From assembly GCF_041381155.1 (NCBI RefSeq), contig NC_091147.1:10066837-10130836 (forward strand): a DNA stretch of 64,000 nt, read 5' to 3'. The translations under genes were made by a program, and so were the position numbers. Numbering within the stretch: position 1 is the first letter of the stretch; every line of letters begins with the position of its first letter. The notes under the pieces are model-generated. The model was given only the letters and a program-made list of their open reading frames with translations, ran no database searches and was not told the origin of the DNA. This DNA is from Argopecten irradians (taxonomy: Eukaryota > Mollusca > Bivalvia > Pectinida > Pectinidae). Shown piece by piece: positions 22,870 through 33,830 of the stretch.

Positions 22870-24710
22870 TTTACATTAGAATAATTTATGAAAATAAAAA
22901 TTATTGAAAGGTTTTTATATTATATTTAAAATTATGACACCCATATACGACGAGAAACAAGATTAATGGAACAGCTGGATGACGACGTCGTTCCACAACG
23001 TCGCGTTTTCAAACTTCCGCCTTCCGGTCGACTTTTTTTGCAAATGACAAACGATAAAAAAGAAATATATTTAAAATAAGATTTGATTGACTTATTACAG
23101 TAAACCTTAGTTAATTCTATATCAAGAAATAATACATTAGATATTATACATTAAAATATTGCGGGGGACTATTTTTTATTGATATGAAACTGGCGCATTG
23201 TTTGAAATCAGCTGATCGATGCACGTTGTATTCATAGTGTATTCATAGTGTTTTCATAGGCAGATGTTTGTTTTCGTCAGTTGGTTGATTCATATAGTGA
23301 CGGAACACTCAAAATGTAAATATATAGTTTTATTGTAAGTTTAATAGCTGCTATTAGTTATGCCAACTAAGGTAAACGTAAAATCAACAAAAGAAAATTG
23401 TTTAAAAACGCAGGTTTTAGTGTGATGATAATACCTAAAATTAAATTGTAAAAATTTATCTGTTTTCATATGTGTGCAATAGTGAATAATGTGTGTCAAA
23501 TGTGTCTTCTATGTTTCTATAGTGACATATGTGTTTATATCAAAATAATATAAATCAAATTTTAATAAATGAAGTTGAAGGCATAACAAAATCACTTTGG
23601 ATAAAAGTACTTGTTTTATAAACACCAACAGAAGTGGCACAGTACAAAAAAGAAGAGAAGAAAGAATATTAGGAGGGGTCCCGCCTTTAATATAGAAAAA
23701 TACAATTATCAAAATAGAAATATTTATGTAAATATGTAGCTTTCATCATTAGAATACGGAAAACTAAAGAATAGGATACTTTACACTCATCTGTACTATG
23801 TTTGGTTCCATATTATACAATGTTAACATCAATAATGGTAGCTACAAGTTGTATGACTGTCCCGATTTTCTCATAAGTAACATAAGGTGAAAAAACGTTT
23901 GGTTTTAAGTCTGTACTTCTGTTTAGAAAAATCGGGGCCAGCGCACGATTTGTGTGATGCACTACTGCCACGCTTGAAAAAAAATGAATTTGCACGTTAA
24001 TGATAATTAAACTGTATACACAATATTAATGATGTACCTTTACTTTATCGCGTACAAATTGCTTACGTATTTAGTGCCACCCATGTTTATTGTCTCATCA
24101 CACCAACAGTGTACGCGTGTTTGTAATTAACATCAATTAGAGTGCATTAGAGAAGAAAACGATCTACCCATACATGATTTTATTTTCATTGCGAGCAAAA
24201 CAAAAAGTAAAAAAAAAAACCGATTTATTGTAAAGTAAACAATTGCAACAGACTGTATTAAATAAAATATCACATTGCATAAGACTTTTTTTAATGAAAA
24301 TACAGATATGAAAGGAAACATGTAAGTGACCATGTGTGACCACAAATTTGTTTACAAAACACATTTTCGAAACACTTAACAAAACAATACACGAAATTTG
24401 AAAATTAACTAGGCTAAAGTCTTGCATACAATTTGTTATGAAGTGATCAATCATACATAAAAAGAGTCAATGTTATACACTTCTATCGTATAATCATGCG
24501 TATAAGTCCGTCAGGTATGATATGATACTGTCATCTCAGATAAACATGGACTAAAACACATGTCCTTCAGCTGATTTCGTTATTATGCCGTTGATAAATG
24601 GCGAAAAAGGAATTTCACTTGCGTTGACAGGAATGAATATATGTGCACGTACAAGAGTACCTGTATACTATATTTGCATAATATTATAAAATGATAAATA
24701 GACGCCCTTT
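22870..24710. other. intergenic between gene B and calmodulin-like gene 1
   Basis: AT-rich. Several small minus-strand frames (23509-23712, 23813-23995, 24133-24454) look like chance or low-complexity frames and have no recognisable domain. The 3' end of the calmodulin-like gene 1 transcript should lie just below 24713. Confidence 0.45.
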
Positions 24711-24712
24711 CA

Positions 24713-27700
24713 CTAGGAATTCTTCAATATCATTCTGACGAATTCTGAAACAAACAAACAAAAAAATAATTATGAGTTATATCTGACTTTATAATCGATA
24801 TTTTTACTTTTATAACCCATAAAGTTAAGCTTTATAATAGATGATTTTATTTTTATAGTCGATAACTTTACCTTTATAGTCGATAACTATACATTCATAG
24901 TCGATAACTTTACCTCTATGGTCGATAACTTTACCTTTATAGTCGATAATTTTACCTTTATAGCCGATAACTTTCTATGGTCAATGACTTTACCTTAAGA
25001 GTAGATAATTTTACCTCTATGGTCAATGACTTTACCTTTATAATCGATAACTTTACCTCTTTGGTCGATGACTTTACCTTTATAATCGATAACTTTACCT
25101 TTATAGCCGATAACTTTACCTCTATGGTCAATGACTTTACCTTTATAATCGATAACTTTACCTTTTTAGTCGATGACTTTACCTTTATAATCGATAACTT
25201 TACCTTTATAATCGATAACTTTACCTTTTTAGTCGATGACTTTACCTTTATAATCGATAACTTTACCTTTACTATGTCGATAACTTTACCTTTATGGTCG
25301 ATAACTTTACCTTTATGTCGATAACTTGACCTCTATGGTCGATAACGTGACCTCTATGGTCGATAACATGACCTCTATGGTCGATAACTTGACCTCTATG
25401 TCGATAACCTGACCTCTATGGTCGATAACTTTACCTTTATAGTCGATAACTTTACCTTTATAGTCGATAACTTTACCTTTATAGTCGATAACTTTACCTT
25501 TATAGTCGATAACTTTACCTTTATAGTCGATAACTTTACCTTTATAGTCGATAACTTTACCTTTATAGTCGATAACTTTACCTTTATAGTCGATAACTTT
25601 ACCTTTATAGTCGATCATCCCGTCTCCGTTTCTATCCGCTTCACCAATCATTTCGTTGACCTCGTCATCAGTCATCGTCTGTCCTAAACTTGTCATTACG
25701 CTCCTCAGTTCATCTGCCGTGATGAATCCATCGCCATTTTTATCGAACACAGCGAAGGACTGTTGCATTTCATACTCATAAGTTGAAGAGTTCTGGTTTC
25801 TGTTGACCATCATGGTAAGGAATTCTGGGAATTCTATCGTTCCATTACCTATACAAGAATATTCGTTTTAGATTTCTAAAGCTATCAGGTGTCATAAGCA
25901 TTAAGCAACGTAGCACACATTTACAGTGGTCACATGTTTCGTGAAAATAGACCCCTGATTGAATAGTAAATTAAAATTATAATTAAAGTGAGTTAACTCC
26001 CCTTATTGTATTGTTCACTTCACAAATCAGTTAATAGTCAGATGAAGATTCAAAATTATCGTTTAAAGTTTTCAGAAATAAAACAATTTCAAAAGCAATA
26101 CGAAACATAAAAGGAAATGAAACTTCACAAGACCCGATTAAAAATAATCAAAATATAAATTTATCCCACCAAATTTGCTTAAAGATATAATGCAACTCTT
26201 CATGAAGTATTTCTAAGGAAATTAATAATAGAGAAACTACCATCGGCATCGATGAGTTTGATCATGTCAGTGAGTTCTTTCTCTGTAGGGGTCTGTCCTA
26301 GAGCTTTCACTACTGTCCCCAATTCTTTTGAAGAAATAGTTCCATCGCCATCCTTGTCAATCAGGTTAAACGCTTCTCGGTATTCTGAAACAGAAGGAAC
26401 CCAAAATACATATCTCCTTTATTGCTACATAGTCAGTGACACACGACCATTCATACATGGTTAGTCTATGTTACTATGTAAAACATGGTAACAAACCATT
26501 CCTTGGGGATATAATTAAGACAAACTTTATGTTTACATTCATGTTATTTTTGGAGATTCGTTTTTTGTTTACATATCGTTTATGTAGGCTTCAGGGCTGT
26601 TTTGTTTGTATTACAAAGTGGACCGTCCAGATGATTGATTGATTTGTGGAAATTTTGTATATAACAAATGTTAATGTTCACAGCGTTGTCTCTTAGGTCC
26701 GTATAATTTACGCGATCGGATTCAATTAAACAAAAATAGAAGCCTTTTTCAGCAAGTCATCGGTGCCTGTAGCTATTTTGCCATATCATTGCTGTATACT
26801 GATGTCACCATACGGGTTCCCACTCCGTCAAAGTTAATAAAAACCATTCCAGCTTGTTAGCAGTCACTGTATATAAGGCGGGGTTACATACAAATGTTCT
26901 ATGATGTACAAGGGGAAATCACTTCAACAAATGATTGTTAATAAGATGTAAATTTGGTATATCCACTCTTCTTCCTCTCTCTTTATCTATCTATATATTT
27001 CTTATCTCTTTATCCATCTATCTCTTTCTTGTGTCTTTATCTATCTATCTCTTTCTTGTCTCTTTATCTATCTATCTCTTTCTTGTCTCTTTATCTATCT
27101 ATCTCTTTCTTGTCTCTTTATCTATCTTTCTCTTTCTTGTCTCTTTATCTATCTATCTCTTTCTTGTCTCTTTATCTATCTATCTCTTTCTTGTCTCTTT
27201 ATCTATCTATCTCTTTCTTGTCTCTTTATCTATCTTTCTCTTTTTTGTCTCTTTATCTATCTTTCTCTTTCTTGTGTCTTTATCCATCTATCTCTTTCTT
27301 GTCTCTTTATCTATATATCACTTTCTTGTCTCTTTATCTATCTTTCTCTTTCTTGTGTCTTTATCTACTCTCTCTTTCTTGTGTCTTTATCTATCTATCT
27401 CTTTCTTGTCTCTTTATCTATCTTTCTCTTTCTTGTCTCTTTATCTATCTTTCTCTTTTTTGTCTCTTTATCTATCTATCTCTTTCTTGTGTCTTTATCC
27501 ATCTATCTCTTTCTTGTGTCTTTATCTATATATCTCTTTCTTGTCTCTTTATCTATCTTTCTCTTTCTTGTCTCTTTATCTATATATCTCTTTCTTGCCT
27601 TTTTATCTATCCATCTCTTTTTGTCTCTTTATCATCTATCTCTTTCTTGTCTCTTTATCCATCTATCTCTTTCTTGTCTCTTTATCTATCTTTCTCTTTC

Positions 27701-30700
27701 TTGTCTCTTTTTCTATCCATCTCTTTCTTGTCTCTTTATCTCTCTATTTCTTTCTTGTCTCTTTATCTCTCTATCTCTTTCTTGTCTCTTTATCCATCTA
27801 TCTCTGTCTTGTCTCTTTATCCATCTATCTCTGTCTTGTCTCTTTTCTATCTATCTCTTTCTTGTCTCTTTATCTTTCTTTCTCTTTTTTGTCTCTTTAT
27901 CTTTCTTTCTCTTTCTTGTCTCTTTATCTATCTTTCTCTTTCTTGTCTCTTTTTCTATCCATCTCTTTCTTGTCTCTTTATCTATCTATCTCTTTCTTGT
28001 CTCTTTATCTCTCTATTTCTTTCTTGTCTCTTTATCCATCTATCTCTTTCTTGTTTCTTTATCCATCTATCTCTGTCTTGTCTCTTTATCTATCTATCTC
28101 TTTCTTGTCTCTTTATCTTTCTTTCTCTTTTTTGTCTCTTTATCTTTCTTTCTCTTTCTTGTCTCTTTATCTATCTATCTCTTTCTTGTCTCTTTATCTA
28201 TCTTTCTCTTTCTTGTCTCTTTATCTATCTTTCTCTTTCTTGTCTCTTTATCTATCTATCTCTTTCTTGTCTCTTTATCTATCTTTCTCTTTCTTGTGTC
28301 TTTATCCATCTTTCTCTTTCTTGTCTCTTTATCTATCTTTCTCTTTCTTGTCTCTTTATCTATCTTTCTCTTTCTTGTCTCTTTATCCATCTATCTCTTT
28401 CTTGTGTCTTTATCTATCTATCTCTTTCTTGTCTCTTTATCTATCTATCTCTTTCTTGTCTCTTTATCTATCTTTCTCTTTCTTGTCTCTTTATCTATAT
28501 ATCTCTTTTTTGTCTCTTTATCTATCTTTCTCTTTCTTGTGTCTTTATCTATCTACCTATTTCTTGTCTCTTTATCTATCTTTCTCTTTCTTGTCTCTTT
28601 CTCTTTCTTGTCTCTTTATCTCTCTATCTCTTTCTTGTGTCTTTATCTATCAATTTCTTTCTTGTCTCTTTATCTATCTATCTCTTTCTTTCTTCTCTTA
28701 TCTGTTTCTCTTTAAGAAAACTAAGTATGGTATAATATTTAAAGTATAAAGCTACCTTATGGTGTATACAGAATATCATATGTGTTGTAAATTTTAATGG
28801 AAAAGGTGCCCGATCATGTTGTTTATATGGCAATAAAATATGTTTAAACTAAACATCGTCAAGTATTGAACGTCCAGCAATATATATGCCAGTAAAAGCT
28901 GTTTAACGATAGTACATATACTATTTCCTTTATCCTCTAGGACATACGGAAGACGCTTATTACATTGTATCCGCACACACTATATATATATAGTTGAGAT
29001 GCGTGGCCCATATCTTAATATTTTATCTTCCTTCTAATAATTTACTTTTATAAATATATCAGTCAGTGTGTTTTACAAAATTATCCTGAAATAACCGTTG
29101 TTTCTCATTAAAATTTCCCTTTAAAGACAATAGGTAAATACAAATGTAAATTTTGTAACCATGTTATACTTAGTGAAATAGATATAAATGGAATTTTGTA
29201 TCCATGTTATACTTAGTGAAATAGATACAAATGGAATTTTATAACCATGTTATACTTAGTGAAATAGATACAAATGGAATTTTGTAACCATGTTATACTT
29301 AGTGAAATAGATACAAATGGAATTTTGTAACCATGTTTTACAAGGCGAAATAAATACAAATGTAATTTTGTTACCATGTTATATTAAGCGAAATAAATGC
29401 AAATGTGATCATTTTGTAATCATGGTATACATAGGGAAATAAATACAAATGTAATTTTGTTATCATGTTATACATAGTGAAATAAATGCAAATGTAATTT
29501 TGTAATCATGTTATACATAGTTCAATAATTACAAATGTAATTTTGTAACCATGTTATACATAACGAAATAAATACAAAATTAATTTTGTAACAATGTTAT
29601 ACATAGGGAAATAAATACAAATGTAATTTTGTAACCATGTTTTACATAGGGAAATAAATACAAATGTAATTTTGTAACCATTTTTTACATAGGGAAATAA
29701 ATACAAATGGAATTTTGTATCCATGTTATACTTAGTGAAATAGATACAAATGGAATTTTGTAACCATGTTATACTTAGTGAAATAGATACAAATGGAATT
29801 TTGTAACCATGTTATACTTAGTGAAATAGATTCAAATGGAATTTTGTAACCATGTTTTACAAGGCGAAATAAATACAAATGTAATTTTGTTACCATGTTA
29901 TATTAAGCGAAATAAATGCAAATGTGATCATTTTGTAATCATGGTATACATAGGGAAATAAATACAAATGTAATTTTGTTATCATGTTATACATAGTGAA
30001 ATAAATGCAAATGTAATTTTGTAATCATGTTATACATAGTTCAATAATTACAAATGTAATTTTGTAACCATGTTGTACATAACGAAATAAATACAAAATG
30101 TAATTTTGTAACAATGTTATACATAGGGAAATAAATACAAATGTAATTTTGTAACCATGTTTTACATAGGGAAATAAATACAAATGTAATTTTGTAACCA
30201 TTTTTTACATAGGGAAATAAATACAAATGTAATTTTGTTACCATGTTATACAAAGCGTAATAAATACAAATGTAATTTTGTAACTATGTGTACATAACGA
30301 AATAAATACAAAATTAATTTTGTAACAATGTTATACATAGGGAAATAAATACAAACGTAATTTTGTAACCATGTTTTACATAGGGAAATAAATACAAATG
30401 TAATTTTGTAACCATGTTTTACATAGGGAAATAAATAAAAATGTAATTTTTAAACCACGTTATAATAGTGAAATATAGGTGAACATGTATGACTGATCAT
30501 GTATGTGTGCCATTGACTTTGTATGCGTGTAACACCTTCAGAAGGAGGAGAAAAAAAGTAGAAAATTGACTCTTATGTCTAATAGCTAAAAAGTGAGATT
30601 ATACACACATTCGTTCTGTTTTATCACTGTTAGTTTCACTAAAAAACATACAAAAGGAACGAGTATGACTTCCACACTTTTGTAAACGGACACACGCAGT

Positions 30701-31081
30701 GTAATAGCCTATACACTTTATTTTTTTTTATTACGATACGTTAATAATTAATATAATTTGATCCTATTTTACCTGATATTTGTTCTTCTGAAAGTCTGTC
30801 AACCTGTAATAAAACAAACAATATTGTTCAGTATAACATCATACTATATGTAAACACCTATAAATCGGACCGAATACGGCAAAGGCGTTTCCCTTTTACC
30901 GGCGTATATCAAAATAGCATACAGGATGTATACACACATGCTCTAGTTAGAGGGCCGTGATTAACTACATCTACAAGGAAATACTTATATATAGGTCACG
31001 TAGATAAACAGATTATCCTTTATCAACTGATTAGAATCACATACAATCCAAACATTATAAAAATGCTATGTAACTCACCAT
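24713..31081 (-). CDS. calmodulin-like four-EF-hand protein 1
   Basis: Five exons on the minus strand: 31081-31079 (only the ATG), 30803-30773, 26384-26241, 25848-25603 and 24744-24713 (stop TAG). All introns have GT/AG borders and phases agree. The spliced protein is 151 aa (calmodulin has 148-149). It starts [17 protein letters not shown], close to calmodulin. All four loops are canonical: [36 protein letters not shown] and [12 protein letters not shown], so four bound calcium ions are expected. The C-terminus is [10 protein letters not shown]. The final Glu of loop 4 is split by intron 4 (G in exon 4, AA in exon 5). Intron 2 (4.4 kb) holds the 27 and 43 bp arrays and intron 4 a 21 bp array made from the splice junction. 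It is clearly diverged from true calmodulin and is probably a calmodulin-like calcium sensor; its target is unknown. Confidence 0.88.
24780..25616 (-). repeat. 21 bp minisatellite derived from the exon 4/intron 4 junction
   Basis: On the minus strand each unit is ATCGACTATAAAG (13 bases matching the end of exon 4) plus gtaaagtt (8 bases matching the start of intron 4). Eight identical intronic units (25435-25602) directly follow the exonic copy. Then come diverged units every 21 bp or so, often with GAGGTCA or GACCATAGAGG variants, to about 24780, roughly 40 units in all. Because 21 is a multiple of three, read-through stays open and encodes repeated IDYKGKV. Each intact unit recreates an AAAG|gtaaag donor in the same phase. 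Confidence 0.92.
25850..26240. other. intron 3 of calmodulin-like gene 1
   Basis: A 392 bp AT-rich intron without repeats or other signals. Confidence 0.6.
26385..26960. other. intron 2 of calmodulin-like gene 1, 3' part
   Basis: AT-rich intron sequence adjoining the 27 bp array. The small plus-strand frames at 26252-26642 overlap the exon in antisense or are chance. Confidence 0.5.
26965..28705. repeat. 27 bp pyrimidine minisatellite, about 64 copies
   Basis: A 27 bp unit, core TCTATCTCTTTCTTGTC preceded by TCTTTATCTA, repeats for 1.74 kb in intron 2 of calmodulin-like gene 1. As 27 is divisible by three and the unit has no TAA, TAG or TGA in any plus frame, all three plus frames stay open for 440-600 codons (repeat SLSIYLFLV). 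This is an artefact of the unit and it lies antisense to the gene. In the transcript it is a purine-rich tract. Confidence 0.95.
29130..30470. repeat. 43 bp minisatellite with a 519 bp higher-order repeat
   Basis: Units with GTAATTTTGTAACCATGTT and ACATAGGGAAATAAATAC repeat every 43 bp, about 31 copies, in intron 2 of calmodulin-like gene 1. A marker unit (AAGGCGAAATAAATAC then AATGTGATCATTTTGTAATC) occurs at 29342 and again at 29861, 519 bp apart, and the neighbouring variants repeat in the same order, so a block of 12 units was duplicated. Confidence 0.92.
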
Positions 31082-31194
31082 GATGTCCTCCTATACAAAA
31101 TCTCACCGGGCTATGTTGTTCCTATAACGCCTACACGAAGACCATCAAGCACTAGCCTAACATCCAGTTTAGAGGAGTAATTGAAGCGAAGTCG

Positions 31195-31235
31195 TGTTGT
31201 TAACATATGTGTCACATCTAACATATATATACACA
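31195..31235 (-). promoter_or_regulatory. putative TATA promoter of calmodulin-like gene 1
   Basis: On the minus strand TATATATAT lies at about 31231-31223, roughly 140 bp upstream of the ATG at 31081. A start site near 31195 would give a 5' UTR of about 115 nt. The region is AT-rich, so a chance match is possible. Confidence 0.3.
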
Positions 31236-31339
31236 CGGTGGGGAGATAGCTCTGTCACCACAGGTAGATAACTCTAAATGTTTGTTTAGTGTGGGCGTGG
31301 GTGTGAGCCTGTACAATGTAACATCATGTCCACATCTTC

Positions 31340-31830
31340 AGGTGTAGGTAAGGATATCAGATAAAGTATTCTGATAATCTTAGAATTTTGTCTACAACTA
31401 CAAAAGTAGTTAAGCATCAAATAGTGTATTCTGATAACACTTTAAAATCTTGTCGACAATTACAAAAGAATAGAACAGGTAATTTAGTCCTTTGATGAAC
31501 ATCAAAAGAGCCGTATAACGCTACACTATGGTGTGACTGTGTGGCTTTGATGTTAGGCGTCGCTCTCTCTGTAGTCTTCAAAGGAAATTTTTGCTAGCCT
31601 GTGATTGGTCAAATGTTTTCCGCTGAGCTGCCTTCAATTTCCCTATGAGATAGTCCAGGGTATAGATATCGTAAGTGATCGGAAACCCTGGAGTATCGAG
31701 GATGTGTATTCTGGTAACACTTTAAAATCTTGTCGACAATTGCAAAAGTATGTAAGCATCAATTATATAGCGTAATCTGATAAGGGGTTAGAATCTTGGC
31801 GACAATCATAAATGTATGTCAAGCATTAAA
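31340..31830. repeat. degenerate tandem/dispersed repeat, AAATCTTGTCGACAATT type
   Basis: Four related copies of TTTAAAATCTTGTCGACAAT occur at about 31385, 31441, 31722 and 31788, several preceded by GTATTCTGATAAC. Between them, 31640-31700 carries an inverted pair containing CCCTGGAGTATCGAGGATG. Confidence 0.6.
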
Positions 31831-33830
31831 GCATAAGAATAAAGTATCCGAAGTAGAGCTTAACATCTTGTTGTTAAATAGGTAAGAACCAAATAGTGCG
31901 ACTTGATATGCAAGATTGGCATATCTCAGAAAATATATTAATAACTGCGACAATACAGGATTGCATGAACTTTTCATTTTGTCTGACTTTTGAAGTAGAA
32001 CGGAAGTTTTTGAAGTTGAAAATTTAACAGATTTTTCCATAGGACGTAACCAAACTAAAACACTGAAGCTGGTTATTACTAACAAAAATGTGTACACATA
32101 AACGTAGAAACACAAAACAAAATGAAAGACCATATTCTATATTAGTCCGGCTTTGAATTTCTGGATATGAAAAAATGAGTATCACAACTTATATAAATAA
32201 GGCAAGTAAAAACTCGAGGTATTCTTATATTGTTACGGTTTATCAATAGCCATCTGCGTAAATATAGAACCGAAATGACATTGAATTTGTCAAAACACGA
32301 TTATACATCAGCTAATATTCAGATGACAAGAATCGTTTATGCTCTGTGGGCGGTGGAACATCCTTAAATAGATATTCTAAAACTATGAATCACATAATTA
32401 TAATCAGTCAAATAAATATAAGAAAAAATGACCTGATGTAAATAATACATCTTTTTCGTACATATCCAATTGTAAACTGTGTTCCATGTAACCTGATTAC
32501 AAAATAGTCAAAATGTATTTTAATTTCGCGCAGAATTATATATTAAACGTTTTCCCGTTGATACACGACCAAAGAAATTTATCATTGCATTATATATTGA
32601 AACTGGGAGATCCATTATAAGTGACATTGTACTTGCAGCGTAGTGTTTAGCTCGAGTAAGAACTATACACGTTTAAGTCATATCAAGTGGAAAGCGACCA
32701 TACCCTTTATAAAAAAGTTAGAATCTGTTTTAGTAACACGTTTTATTGTTTAAAGAATTATAAATGCTTTATGATTCTCAATATGTACTCAATATGTACT
32801 CATCAAATGATAGCAATATCATTTTCAATACATTGTAGACAAAGTTAAATATACAAAATACAAAACGTAGTAAACATAATATATCTTATTTTCTGTCATA
32901 TCATTAATTGGTCTGTGATTAAAAGTTGGTAATTGTAGAGCAATGATTTTATTTTGGAATAAATGTCGCAAATAGTCAGTTAACTAATCTATTAATGACA
33001 GAGCTAAGAAATAACTTAATGGAATCTAGACAATATCATAAATAAAACTAACACACACACCTCATTTAGAAAAATAATAACGTAATATGTATGGGAAATT
33101 CCTGTAACTTTATTATTTTGAGATTGTTTAAGTGGTATGAGGAACTTCACCTCCGCCATCTTAAAAATTAGTTTCTATAATTATGGTATTATAGTGTATG
33201 TTGTTTTACATATATAAATATATCTAAGATAACGGTATTATGTAATTATTTTACACATCTAAATGTATGTATGTATGGTAAACATAAATAACTTAAAACA
33301 TCTAACAATTCATATGTTTTCGTCGTGTACCTCTCGGCATTTAGTAACATATGTTCACACATGTACAGAAATTAAGAACGGGAAACATATTTACACGTCA
33401 ATAGTTTTTGATCAGATATTAAAGGGCATACATGATTAAGGGACATATAGTTAGGCATGAGATAATAATCCATGTGAGTATTAGGTCAGGAAAGTGTGAT
33501 GCACATGGAACACAGCCTCCTCTACATTTCCTGGAGTGTCGAGGATAGAAATACAGTTGTGATTCCTGTCGGTCTTCTGTTCAGATAGAGTTTGTATCAT
33601 CAGCAATGTTACCTATAACAAGTGTATTCCTTTTTGTGTCTTAAGATCCACTTATCTTATATATTCCCTAGACAAAACTACGTTCGAACACCTATGATCA
33701 CGAAACTTATGTATCGAGAATGTAGGCTACTTGATGTCAGACGAACATGTGTCTTGTGACGTCACCGGTGTTGTTATATCACTGATAGTTTTGACGACGT
33801 CAGCGTTGGTGGAGATGCTTATATAGCTAA
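31830..33830. other. intergenic between the two calmodulin-like genes
   Basis: AT-rich. The minus-strand frame of 104 codons at 32133-31819 starts with a hydrophobic stretch but has no recognisable domain or splice context, so I do not call it a gene. The 3' flank of calmodulin-like gene 2 is the last part. Confidence 0.45.

Noticed and set aside
25313..25602. Genuine C-terminal IDYKGKV repeat domain of the calmodulin-like protein
   Set aside because: The frame continues through a GT splice donor, and a proper exon 5 at 24744-24713 restores the EF-hand glutamate and ends with a stop, so read-through is probably intronic; alternative donor use is kept as a finding.
24977..25687. Plus-strand frames with VDNFTFI repeats
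   Set aside because: Antisense reading of the 21 bp array.
26935..28749. Open frames of 604, 593 and 444 codons on the plus strand
   Set aside because: They are three frames of one 27 bp tandem array; the period is nine residues and the region is intron 2 of a minus-strand gene.
31819..32133. Minus-strand frame of 104 codons with a hydrophobic start
   Set aside because: No homology, splice or promoter signal; an AT-rich frame starting with a random hydrophobic run.
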